This document shows positions 50,320 to 59,225 of a DNA stretch of 64,000 bases, piece after piece. The stretch lies in NCBI GenBank assembly GCA_963618015.1, contig CAVEQS010000008.1, positions 1-64,000 on the forward strand, in the 5' to 3' direction. The notes under the pieces are model-generated. The model was not told the DNA's origin. It did not search any database and saw only the letters and a program-made list of their open reading frames with translations. The position numbers and the translations under genes are program-made. This DNA comes from Apopatocola sp963618015. GTDB lineage: Bacteria; Bacillota; Clostridia; Oscillospirales; Oscillospiraceae. How positions within the stretch are numbered: position 1 is the stretch's first letter; each line of letters opens with the position of its first letter.

Positions 50320-51782
50320 TGGCGAAAAACATCATGATCCAGGGCACGATGTCCAACGCAGGCAAGAGCATCCTCTGCGCCGGGCTGTGCCGCATTTTCC
50401 ACCAGGACGGCTACCGCGTTGCGCCGTTCAAAAGCCAGAACATGGCGCTCAACTCCTTCATCACCGCCGCGGGCGGCGAGATGGGGCGCGCGCAGGTCGT
50501 GCAGGCGGAGGCTGCGGGCATTGCCCCCGACGTGCGCATGAACCCCATTTTGCTCAAGCCGACGACCGACGTCGGCAGCCAGGTGATCGTAAACGGCGTT
50601 GTGCAGGGCAACATGCACGCGATGGAGTATTACCGCCGCAAGCGTGAGTACATTCCCGCGGTGATGGAGGCGTATAACTCGCTCGCTGCGGAATATGACA
50701 TCATCGTCATCGAGGGCGCGGGCAGCCCGGCGGAGATCAATCTCAAGCAGGAAGACATTGTGAACATGGGTCTTGCAAAGCTCGTGGACGCGCCGGTGCT
50801 CCTCGTCGGCGATATTGACCGCGGCGGCGTATTCGCGCAGCTCTACGGCACCGTGGCGCTGCTCGAGCCGGACGAGCGCGCGCGCATCCGCGGCACGATC
50901 GTCAACAAGTTCCGCGGCGATAAGAAGATCCTCGAGCCCGGCCTCAAAACGCTCGAGGAGCTGTGCGGCGTGCCGGTGGCGGGCGTTGTGCCGTATGTGC
51001 ATCTGGATATCGACGACGAGGACAGTCTCTCCACGCGCTTTTCGCGCGGCGGCGAGCGCCGGGCGATCGATGTTGCCGTTATCCGTCTGCCGCGTATCTC
51101 CAACTTCACGGATATGAGCCCGCTGGAGCGGTACGAAAACGTGTCCGTGCGCTACATTGAGCGCGCCGCGGAGCTCGGAGCGGCGGACATGATCGTCCTG
51201 CCCGGCACGAAGAGCACGATCGCCGATCTCAAATGGCTGCGCGAGAGCGGGCTGGAAGCGGCCATATTGAAGGCCGCGGCCGCCGGGACGCTTGTTTTCG
51301 GCATCTGCGGCGGGTATCAGATGCTCGGCCGGAGCGTGTCCGATCCCGACAGGGTCGAGGCCGCGGGCATCACGGACATTGCCGGCATGGGTCTGCTCGA
51401 CATGGACACCGTATTCGAGGGCGAAAAGGTGCAGACACAGACGCGCGGCGTATTCTCCGGCGTGGAAGGGGAGCTCTCCTGCCTGAACGGCCTTTCCTAT
51501 GAAGGATATGAAATTCATATGGGACGAAGCCGCGCGGCGCGAAGCGCCGTCACCGGCGGCGGGAACGTGTACGGAAGCTACATCCATGGCATCTTCGATG
51601 CCCCCGGCGTTGCGGACGCCGTGCTCGGCGCGCTCTGCCGGAAAAAGGGGCTGAGCCCTGAGATTCTCGGTAGTTTTGACCCCGCGGCGTACCGGGAGGA
51701 GCAGTACGACAAGCTCGCCGAGGTCGTCCGCGAGGGGCTGGATATGGAGCTTGTGTACAAGATCCTTGACCGCCGGGACTGA
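50319..51782 (+). CDS. cbiP: Cobyric acid synthase
   Basis: A 487-residue enzyme that amidates the b, d, e and g side chains of adenosylcobyrinate diamide. The P-loop-like MIQGTMSNAGKSILCAGLCRIF and FKSQNMALNSFIT open the ATPase half. The C-terminal glutamine amidotransferase half has the nucleophile in VFGICGGYQMLGRSV and a late GSYIHGIFD with the catalytic His. It is the last gene of the biosynthetic block, 46 nt before the promoter that drives the riboswitch. Confidence 0.95.
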   Translation: MAKNIMIQGTMSNAGKSILCAGLCRIFHQDGYRVAPFKSQNMALNSFITAAGGEMGRAQVVQAEAAGIAPDVRMNPILLKPTTDVGSQVIVNGVVQGNMHAMEYYRRKREYIPAVMEAYNSLAAEYDIIVIEGAGSPAEINLKQEDIVNMGLAKLVDAPVLLVGDIDRGGVFAQLYGTVALLEPDERARIRGTIVNKFRGDKKILEPGLKTLEELCGVPVAGVVPYVHLDIDDEDSLSTRFSRGGERRAIDVAVIRLPRISNFTDMSPLERYENVSVRYIERAAELGAADMIVLPGTKSTIADLKWLRESGLEAAILKAAAAGTLVFGICGGYQMLGRSVSDPDRVEAAGITDIAGMGLLDMDTVFEGEKVQTQTRGVFSGVEGELSCLNGLSYEGYEIHMGRSRAARSAVTGGGNVYGSYIHGIFDAPGVADAVLGALCRKKGLSPEILGSFDPAAYREEQYDKLAEVVREGLDMELVYKILDRRD

Positions 51783-51828
51783 GACGCCGATCCCTGTCGT
51801 TTTTTCGGAAATTCTGCGGGAATATATA

Positions 51829-51857
51829 TTGCAAAGCTATCAGGTATATGCTATATT
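51829..51857 (+). promoter_or_regulatory. Promoter of the riboswitch-controlled corrinoid uptake operon
   Basis: TTGCAA (51829-51834), 17 bp, TATATT (51852-51857). The start would fall about 30 nt before the riboswitch core, separating this operon from the cbi genes. Confidence 0.6.
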
Positions 51858-51892
51858 TGCTATACATGGATGAATCTCCCGTAAAATTGAAT

Positions 51893-52035
51893 AGAACCAT
51901 TCGGATGAAGGAACCGTGTGCAAATCACGGACTGTAACGGCAACTGTAACGCGGAGCGAACCCATCATGCCACTGGGAGACCGGGAAGGCGGGCGAGCGA
52001 GGAAACGAAGTCAGGATATTTCACCGGATGAAGCA
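51893..52035 (+). promoter_or_regulatory. Cobalamin riboswitch
   Basis: The conserved cobalamin-aptamer segments appear in order: GAAGGAACCGTGTGCAAATC (about 51907-51926), then ACTGTAACGGCAACTGTAAC, the B12-box GCCACTG (51969-51975) followed by GGAGACCGGGAAGGC, and the closing AAGTCAGGA near 52007-52016. Only the TATTTCACCGGATGAAG tail is less certain. It is followed by a terminator at 52108, so corrinoid binding should stop transcription of the surface protein and uptake genes. Confidence 0.93.
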
Positions 52036-52107
52036 CCGTTTTCCGGCAGCTTTGCCGGGAAATCGGTATGTTTCCGATTAAAACGCTTACATATTCTGAG
52101 AACACCG

Positions 52108-52143
52108 TCAGAGCAGCTTTTTGGCTGCTCTGATTTTGTTTTT
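52108..52143 (+). terminator. Riboswitch expression-platform terminator
   Basis: Arms TCAGAGCAGC (52108-52117) and GCTGCTCTGA (52124-52133) are perfect, followed by TTTTGTTTTT. It lies between the aptamer and the giant gene and has no coding sequence before it, as expected for ligand-controlled termination. Confidence 0.85.
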
Positions 52144-52211
52144 CCGGGAGTGGCGTCGGCTGGAACCGTTTTGCGAGATTTTCCATGAAGATATTTTAGG
52201 AGGGCATGGAT

Positions 52212-55200
52212 ATGCACAGGAAAATGTCCAGAATCGTTGTGCTGCTGCTCGTGATCTGCCTGACGCTGGGGAACGTCGTTCCCGTTCTGGCGGTGGACGA
52301 CAGCGACAGCACGACTACCGTGACGGCTACCGCGGAGGTCTCTCCCTCGGCGGAGGCGGAAGAGTCCGCAGCCCCGACGTCTACTCCCTCGGCGACGGCC
52401 GAGACAAAGGAAACGCCCGCGGCCGCGCCGACCCCCACGGCAAAGACGGAGACGACCGCTTCGCCGGAGACCGCGGAGACGACTGCGACGCCCACGGCGG
52501 CGCCGTCCGCGACCACGGAGACAAGCGCTTCGCCGGAGGCTTCGGCGACCGCGACGGCAACAGCGGAAACGACCGAAGAGCCTGCCAAGGTCACCTTTGT
52601 GCCGACGGCCTATGGAGCCGCGCCGGTGGACGAGAAGGTATTCACCAATTCCAACAAAATTACGTCATCCGTCAAGGATTTTGCACTTGACTGGGCGACG
52701 TCTACCTCGATGATCTCTGGCGGCAAGCTTTATCTTACGCTCAGCCTGAACCCTGATGCAGACGGGAGCTTCCCTTATACCTATCTTTATCTCGGCGATA
52801 AAGACGATCTGGACAAGGTTCTGGAAGAGGGCGGCGAGCTGGACGTTGTAGCTGCCGGTGAGAGCAATGGAAAGCAGACTTTCCACTTTGTGACGAATAA
52901 AGGACTGATCGGAGAACAGAAAGAGGCTACGCTTGTCGTATATGCTCTGAAGGCTGACGGCTCTGCCGCAGAGGTCACGATCACCTTCACTACCAAGACT
53001 ATGCCGGTGAACAACACCGTTACCGAGGTCACGTATCCTGCCGCACCGGCGACAGAAGAAGAAATGGCCGTAAAGGGCGATGAGGGAATGTATGTCTATC
53101 AGCTGAAAGACCCTTCGACGCCCTACTCGATGTTCAAGGTTCTCAAGGCCACGGCGATCAAGGTTAACGGCACCATCTACGCAACGATCTACGTGAGCCC
53201 TCGATATGCGTATGTGGGCTTTGCGTCCAAGACCGTGCTTGATAACGGCGGCGAGGTCTCCGCAACAAAGGGCACAACGGTAGTATTGGAGGATGGCACG
53301 GAAACACGGATGTATCATCTCAGTTTCCCGGCCAACAGCGTTGAAGGCAACGCCAAGGAACTCTGCCTTATCAAAGATACCTATACCACAACCAACTCAA
53401 ACTGGAATTCCTCCCCGGTGTACCTTAAAGTTCCCGACTCCATCCCGGAAGGAACGGTCGAGCCGGTTTTCACGCCGGTGGATCATCCCGCTGCGCCGGT
53501 GGCCGAGAAAGTTCCGAGCAACAAGATCTCTGCTACCACCAAGGCGACGGTTGGCAATGTCGCTTTCAAACTTGACGGCAACAATACCACGGCGATGATC
53601 TCTGGCGGCAAGCTCTATCTCACGCTCAGCGCGAGCACCGACGCGGATTATCTCTATCTCGGCACCGAGGACGAACTGAAGAAGGTGCTGGAAGAGGGCG
53701 GCAAGCTGGATGTTGTGGCTGCCGGTGAGAGCGACGGAAAGCAGACGTTCCATTTCGTGACCGACAAGGGAGAAATCGGAACAAATACCAAGGTTACGCT
53801 TACCGTGTACGCTTTGAAGGCGGACGGAACCTATACGACAGTCACTCTCAAATTCTCCAAACTGCCGGTGAACAACACCGTTACCGCGGTTACATATCCT
53901 GCCGCGCCGAACGCGGAAGGAGAGCTCGCGATAGAGGGCATGAAGGTCTACACCGATGCAGCAGGCACCACGCCCGCTTCCATGTTCAATGTCGACAGCG
54001 CCACGGCGGTTAAGGTCGACGGCACGATATATGCGACAATCTATGTAACGAAGACCAACGCGAAAGGCTTTACCTACAGCTATTTCGGCATCGGCTCCAA
54101 GACCCGGCTTGACAACGGCGGTGAGGTTTCCGCCACGGCGGCCGGACTGACGGACGATGATGAACCGCGGCAGATTTATCACTTTACGCTGAACGAGGCG
54201 CAGGTGGATGCAAACGGCCTTGTGGAGATCTGCATCATCAAGAGCGACTACACCACGACCAACGGTTGGAACACCAACCCTTATTATCTCAAGGTTCCCG
54301 CGGACATTCAGGAAAGAGTCGCTGTGCCCATCCCGGATGCGGTGAGCTATGACGCTGCGCCCGTTGAGGAGAAGAAGCTTTCCGGTCTGACGGCCACGAT
54401 GCAGAACGAGACCGCGTCTCTCTTCGACATCGCCTCCGTTACGGCGATCCGCTATGGCGACATCACCCATTTCACGTTCACGGTGAATTCCGTTGACGGA
54501 GCCTTCCCTTATTCCTGCCTCTATCTCGACAACGAGACGGCGCTGAAGGCCGCGCTCGAGCAGGGCGGCAAATACCCGGTCGTGAAGGCCACCGAGGAAA
54601 ACGGACAGCAGTTCTACCACTTCACGCTGCCCTCTTCCGCAGTAGGAACGAGCGTTTCTGTATGCGCCGTGAAGGAGGACAACACCTATGAGCCGCTGAC
54701 GCTTGCCATTCCGGCAAAGGTCACCGCCGGTACGAAGCCGGTGTGGGTGGATTACGACGCCGCTCCGGCGAAAGAAGCGGACATGAAGGACAAGATGCTT
54801 GTTTCCTATCAGGGGAAAAGCGACCCCTATTCCATGTTCGTTCCCATCGAAGGTACGACGGCGCTCAAGGTCGATGACCTTCTCTACATTACCATCCAGA
54901 CAAAGGCCAATAACGCGCGAGGCGAATACATTTATCCCTATCTGCGGTTTGACACACGGGCAAATACGAAGGATCATCTCGATAATGTGGGCGGCGAACT
55001 GAGCGTCGTTTACGGCGAGAATGGACTCTATCATTTCACGCTTCCTCTGAGCCAGCTCACCGAGGTCAAAGACAGCGAAACGGGCAAAACGGTGGAATAC
55101 CGCGTTCCGATCTGCCTGCTGAAAGACACGCTGCAAATCAACGGCAGTGAGCTGGAGCTCATTATTTCCGCGCCGCTTCCCGAAGAATCCACCGACCCGG

Positions 55201-58200
55201 GCGAAGATCCGGATAAGAAGCCGGAGGCCGCTCCCGCGATCCCAAAGCTGCCCGACGATCTTTCGGAGGCCGGGATTAAGGTTCTGAAGGTCGAGGACGG
55301 CGCGGAATTCAAGATGTTCACCGCGGCGAAGACCGGCATGGTCGTTGCGGGCGAAAAGCTGCTCATCCGCTTTGAGACGGCCAATACCTCCTACGATAAG
55401 CTGTACTTCGGCTCCAAGGACGATGCCTTCAAGTCTCCCTACGTGCAGGGCACGGAGCGCACGGGCGGCGGCTGGGTATTTGAATTCGAGCTGCCCGCGT
55501 CCTATCGCGGCGCCGAAAACCCGATCAGCCTCGGCAAGCCGGACGGCACGTGGTATACCGGCAAGGATCTCCTGATCTCCATCCCGGCGAACACGGGCGA
55601 TACCGGCACGGAGATCTCCGACGCGGAGATGAAGATGGTCGCCGCGGGCAGCTTCATTGAGGCGAGCTTCCAGATCACCAGCTCCTCCGCCACGCTGATC
55701 GGCGATACGATCTACTGCACCATCACCGGCACCATGGGCGGCAACCAGACCGGCAAGACGGCGACGAAGCTCTATATCGGCAGCCGCGACGACAAGGACA
55801 AGTCCTCTGCCGTCTCCGGCAGCGTGAACGGTTTGGAAACGACGTTCTCCTTCAGCGTTTCCGCCGATAAGCAGGGCACCTCCATCCCGATCGTTGTCGG
55901 CTTTGCGGACGGCACCTGGGACACCAATCAGGACTTTTTCCTGAACGTCCCGAACTTTGGCCGTACGTTTGATCTGAGCTACTATACCGACGGCGTGTAC
56001 GACCTCTACGGCAACGCCTATGCCTATCTGGACAAGGCCGACAGACGCAGTTTTGCGGTGGACACGCAGTCCACGCTGACCGTTTCCGGCGACACCATCA
56101 CGATCAAGTGGGTCACCCGCGCGAGCGACATCGACAAGATCTACATGGGCAGCGTGACCGACGCGAAGGACACGCGCGAGGCGCAGGCGCTCAGCAGCAC
56201 CGATTATGAGCCCATCGGCATGAACTACAAGGTGTTCTACATCACGCTTCCCAAGAGCGCGCTCGGCAGCCAGATCCCCTTCGTGCGCCACTCACGGCTC
56301 TGGTGGCCGGAGACGGACGGCTGGCTGGAGAATCAGGACTATCTGGTTCTCACCGATTATCTGCCCCGTCTGACGGACGATACCGAGACCCGCCTGGACG
56401 ATGCCGGTATCCGCATGCTTGCCGGCGGCAGCCAGGTGGAGCAGAGCTTCAAGATCACCTCGTCCTCCGCGGTGCTCAAGGGCACCACCATCACCTGCAC
56501 GATCACCGGCAAACCGGCCGGCAACAACTCCTCCAAGACGGCGGACAAGCTGTATCTCGGCGACCGCAGCGATAAGGATAAATCCGGCTATGTCACCGGC
56601 ACCGTGAACGGCGACGGCACCACAACGTTTGTCTACACCGTGAACGCCGAACGCCAGGGCTCCTACACGCCCGCCGTGCTCGGTTTCTCGGATAACTCGT
56701 GGGATACCACGCAGTCCTACTTCCTGAACGTTCCCAACTTCAACGGCGCGTTTGACGCCTCCGCCTTTACCGATGGCGTGTACGATCTCTTCGGCTACGC
56801 CTACACCAAAAACGGCGTCATCCCGGTCGACGCGGGCGCGACGCTGACTGTGTCCGGCGATACGATCACGATCAAGTACGTCACCCGCACCAGCGGCTAC
56901 AGCAAGCTGTACTTCGGCTCCGTGGCCGACGATGCGGCGACGCGCGATGCCGCTGCCGTCTCCGCCGGGATCCTCAATCCCGACGATGCTTACAGCTACC
57001 GCTACTTCTCCGTTACGCTGCCGAAGAGCGCTCTCGCCGAGACCATCCCGTTCGTGAGCTGCAGCAAGAACGGAACGTGGAGCACGAAGCAGGATCAGCT
57101 GCTGGTGCCGCGCTTCCTGCCCCGCATCGGCGGCGCGACCGATCCCGACCCGGTCGATCCGAGTGATCCGGGCTCGGTCATCAAGGACGGCAGCACCTAC
57201 TACACCACGGGCGAGTCCGGCGCTTCCATGTTCCGCGTCCGCCGCGTTGTCATCACGGCGAAGGACGGCAAGTATGATGTGACGCTGACGCTCAACGGCA
57301 CCAGCTACGATTACCTCTTCCCCGGAACGGGCGCGCAGGCCAGCGCGGCTGACAAGAGCACGTGGTCTCCCGCGAAGGTCGTGAGCGGCACGATCGACGG
57401 CGAGACGCGCGACAACTGGCACACCTACACCATCACGGTGGACGAGCTGACGAACCCGCTGGCCGTCACGTCCCACAGCCAGAAGAACGACACGTGGTAT
57501 GACCGCAGCATTACGCTCGATCTCGAGAATCTCAAGCGCACCGCCGAGGACGGAAAGTATTCCGTGACGGCGGAATGCGGTGCAGCGATGTTCAAGATCG
57601 TCGATGCGAAGCTCAACGTGGTGAACGGCACGATCCTGGCCACGCTGACGCTCAGCGGCACCGGCTACGATTATCTCTACCCCGGCACCGGCGACCAGGC
57701 CGAAAACGACAAGGACAACTGGGCGCCCTTCGCCGTGGACGAGAACGGCAAGTATACCTACACCATCCCCGTTTCCGAGCTCGACAAGCCCATCATTATC
57801 GCTTCGCACAGCCAGAAGAACAACATCTGGTATGACCGCACGGTAACGTTCGATTCGAGCACACTCAAGAAGATCGGCGACGCGACCGATCCCGTCGGCC
57901 CGACGCCCACGCCGACCCCGACGCCCGCCCCGGTCGACCCGACGAAGCCGGACGATGAATCTGACCACGAGACGGACACGAGCGGATCCACCTCCCGCGT
58001 GAACAACAGCACGACGCTCAAGGACGGCACCTACGCCCCCGACAGCTTCTCCTTCTCCGGCGGCTCCGGCCGCACGCGCATCGTGTGCGACAAGGTCACG
58101 GTGAAGAACGGCCAGGCGTATGCCACCATCCGCTTCGTGAGCAGCAGCGGCAACCCGCCGCAGTTCTCCTACGTGAAGGCCTCCGGCAACACGTACTACT

Positions 58201-59222
58201 CCAACGACGGCTGCACGTTCACGATCCCCGTGGAGCTCAACAAGAATAACCGCATTCTCGGCATGACTACGAAGATGTCCTCCGCGCACGAGATCGAATA
58301 CATCATCTTTGTGCAGCTCAAAACGACCGCCAACGGCCAGAAGGACACCGAAAAAACTACCACCACGCTCAGCACCGAAGCTCCGGAGATCATGGGTCTC
58401 ACGTTCCAGGAGGAGATCCGGCTTGACCACGCGCAGTATCTCAAGCTCTTCCGCTATGAGGGCAACATCGTTCTCGCGGAGATCGATGTTATGACCGATA
58501 CGGTGCTTGATACCGAGAGGGCCAAAGCCGAGATCGAAAAGGCCGACAAGGCCGCCGCGGCGGAGAATACCGACGAAGCCGTCGCCGAGGAAGAGAGCGT
58601 GGACAACGCGCAGATCAAGGCCGACTATGTCTCCGAGCTTTATAAGCAGAACATCCTGCGCTACCTGCTCGTTCCGGAAGGGACGGAGCTCCCCGCGGGT
58701 CTTGAAAAGCAGCTCATCATCGTGACGCTGCCCGTAAAGAGCCTGTACGTGATGGACGAAACGCCCGTCGATACGCTCGACATCTTTGAAGCGCTCAACC
58801 TCGTCAAGGTGTTCGGTGCGGAGACGGCCGAGAACGAAACGCTCGCCGCGGCACTCGCCGACGGCAGCACGGTCTGCGGCGGCACGTGGGATAAGCCCGA
58901 GTATAAGAAGCTTGTGCAGAACAAGACCGATCTCGTGCTCACCTCCGGCAAGCTCCTGCCGCTGAACGAGGAAACGCTCACCGCGCGCAAGGAGACCGCG
59001 CCTGCCGATGCCGAAGAGCTGACCGCAGTGGAATACCGCGATCGCCTGTACGATCTGGCCGACCGCTTCGCTGTGCTGGATATCCCGATGCTCATTGACC
59101 GTTCCTCCGACGAGGCCGACGCTCTTGCGCAGGCCGACTGGCTGAAGCTCTATGGCGTTCTGCTCGGCGACGAGACGACGGCAGACCGCATGATCCGCGA
59201 AATCACCTCCCGGGAGGGTTAA
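52212..59222 (+). CDS. Giant secreted multi-repeat protein with a C-terminal half-BtuF domain
   Basis: 2336 residues from the ATG at 52212, which is 8 nt after AGGAGG (an ATG at 52206 is too close). Signal peptide: RIVVLLLVICLTLGNVVPVLA. Residues 30-125 are Thr/Ser/Ala/Pro-rich. About fourteen beta-rich modules follow: three A/B pairs (132-990, each opening AAPxxE), five C-type (about 1014-1640), two D-type (1658-1890) and one final type (1936-2040). Many share an (S/A)(M/L)F motif followed by a G-x(3)-A-T-(L/I) strand and Y-x-x-LY-x-G. The modules look NEAT-like in style (inference). Residues 2056-2336 resemble the N-terminal lobe and linker helix of the BtuF protein encoded next. No LPXTG or S-layer motif was seen. 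Riboswitch control suggests corrinoid capture at the surface. Confidence 0.72.
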   Translation: MHRKMSRIVVLLLVICLTLGNVVPVLAVDDSDSTTTVTATAEVSPSAEAEESAAPTSTPSATAETKETPAAAPTPTAKTETTASPETAETTATPTAAPSATTETSASPEASATATATAETTEEPAKVTFVPTAYGAAPVDEKVFTNSNKITSSVKDFALDWATSTSMISGGKLYLTLSLNPDADGSFPYTYLYLGDKDDLDKVLEEGGELDVVAAGESNGKQTFHFVTNKGLIGEQKEATLVVYALKADGSAAEVTITFTTKTMPVNNTVTEVTYPAAPATEEEMAVKGDEGMYVYQLKDPSTPYSMFKVLKATAIKVNGTIYATIYVSPRYAYVGFASKTVLDNGGEVSATKGTTVVLEDGTETRMYHLSFPANSVEGNAKELCLIKDTYTTTNSNWNSSPVYLKVPDSIPEGTVEPVFTPVDHPAAPVAEKVPSNKISATTKATVGNVAFKLDGNNTTAMISGGKLYLTLSASTDADYLYLGTEDELKKVLEEGGKLDVVAAGESDGKQTFHFVTDKGEIGTNTKVTLTVYALKADGTYTTVTLKFSKLPVNNTVTAVTYPAAPNAEGELAIEGMKVYTDAAGTTPASMFNVDSATAVKVDGTIYATIYVTKTNAKGFTYSYFGIGSKTRLDNGGEVSATAAGLTDDDEPRQIYHFTLNEAQVDANGLVEICIIKSDYTTTNGWNTNPYYLKVPADIQERVAVPIPDAVSYDAAPVEEKKLSGLTATMQNETASLFDIASVTAIRYGDITHFTFTVNSVDGAFPYSCLYLDNETALKAALEQGGKYPVVKATEENGQQFYHFTLPSSAVGTSVSVCAVKEDNTYEPLTLAIPAKVTAGTKPVWVDYDAAPAKEADMKDKMLVSYQGKSDPYSMFVPIEGTTALKVDDLLYITIQTKANNARGEYIYPYLRFDTRANTKDHLDNVGGELSVVYGENGLYHFTLPLSQLTEVKDSETGKTVEYRVPICLLKDTLQINGSELELIISAPLPEESTDPGEDPDKKPEAAPAIPKLPDDLSEAGIKVLKVEDGAEFKMFTAAKTGMVVAGEKLLIRFETANTSYDKLYFGSKDDAFKSPYVQGTERTGGGWVFEFELPASYRGAENPISLGKPDGTWYTGKDLLISIPANTGDTGTEISDAEMKMVAAGSFIEASFQITSSSATLIGDTIYCTITGTMGGNQTGKTATKLYIGSRDDKDKSSAVSGSVNGLETTFSFSVSADKQGTSIPIVVGFADGTWDTNQDFFLNVPNFGRTFDLSYYTDGVYDLYGNAYAYLDKADRRSFAVDTQSTLTVSGDTITIKWVTRASDIDKIYMGSVTDAKDTREAQALSSTDYEPIGMNYKVFYITLPKSALGSQIPFVRHSRLWWPETDGWLENQDYLVLTDYLPRLTDDTETRLDDAGIRMLAGGSQVEQSFKITSSSAVLKGTTITCTITGKPAGNNSSKTADKLYLGDRSDKDKSGYVTGTVNGDGTTTFVYTVNAERQGSYTPAVLGFSDNSWDTTQSYFLNVPNFNGAFDASAFTDGVYDLFGYAYTKNGVIPVDAGATLTVSGDTITIKYVTRTSGYSKLYFGSVADDAATRDAAAVSAGILNPDDAYSYRYFSVTLPKSALAETIPFVSCSKNGTWSTKQDQLLVPRFLPRIGGATDPDPVDPSDPGSVIKDGSTYYTTGESGASMFRVRRVVITAKDGKYDVTLTLNGTSYDYLFPGTGAQASAADKSTWSPAKVVSGTIDGETRDNWHTYTITVDELTNPLAVTSHSQKNDTWYDRSITLDLENLKRTAEDGKYSVTAECGAAMFKIVDAKLNVVNGTILATLTLSGTGYDYLYPGTGDQAENDKDNWAPFAVDENGKYTYTIPVSELDKPIIIASHSQKNNIWYDRTVTFDSSTLKKIGDATDPVGPTPTPTPTPAPVDPTKPDDESDHETDTSGSTSRVNNSTTLKDGTYAPDSFSFSGGSGRTRIVCDKVTVKNGQAYATIRFVSSSGNPPQFSYVKASGNTYYSNDGCTFTIPVELNKNNRILGMTTKMSSAHEIEYIIFVQLKTTANGQKDTEKTTTTLSTEAPEIMGLTFQEEIRLDHAQYLKLFRYEGNIVLAEIDVMTDTVLDTERAKAEIEKADKAAAAENTDEAVAEEESVDNAQIKADYVSELYKQNILRYLLVPEGTELPAGLEKQLIIVTLPVKSLYVMDETPVDTLDIFEALNLVKVFGAETAENETLAAALADGSTVCGGTWDKPEYKKLVQNKTDLVLTSGKLLPLNEETLTARKETAPADAEELTAVEYRDRLYDLADRFAVLDIPMLIDRSSDEADALAQADWLKLYGVLLGDETTADRMIREITSREG
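52708..53910 (+). repeat. Tandem DNA repeat inside the giant gene (A/B modules 1 and 2)
   Basis: The stretch beginning at 52708 (GATGATCTCTGGCGGCAAGC) recurs at 53593, 885 nt later, and similarity runs through CCGGTGAACAACACCGTTACCG at about 53003 and 53862. Differences are mostly at third codon positions, so this is a fairly recent in-frame duplication that added a module pair. Confidence 0.75.
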
Positions 59223-59225
59223 CGA

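Noticed and set aside
52212..59222. Heme-uptake (Isd-like NEAT) protein
   Set aside because: The module style is reminiscent of NEAT, but the YxxxY heme motif was not found in a consistent place. The riboswitch and cbiL point to corrinoids. Heme is kept only as an alternative.
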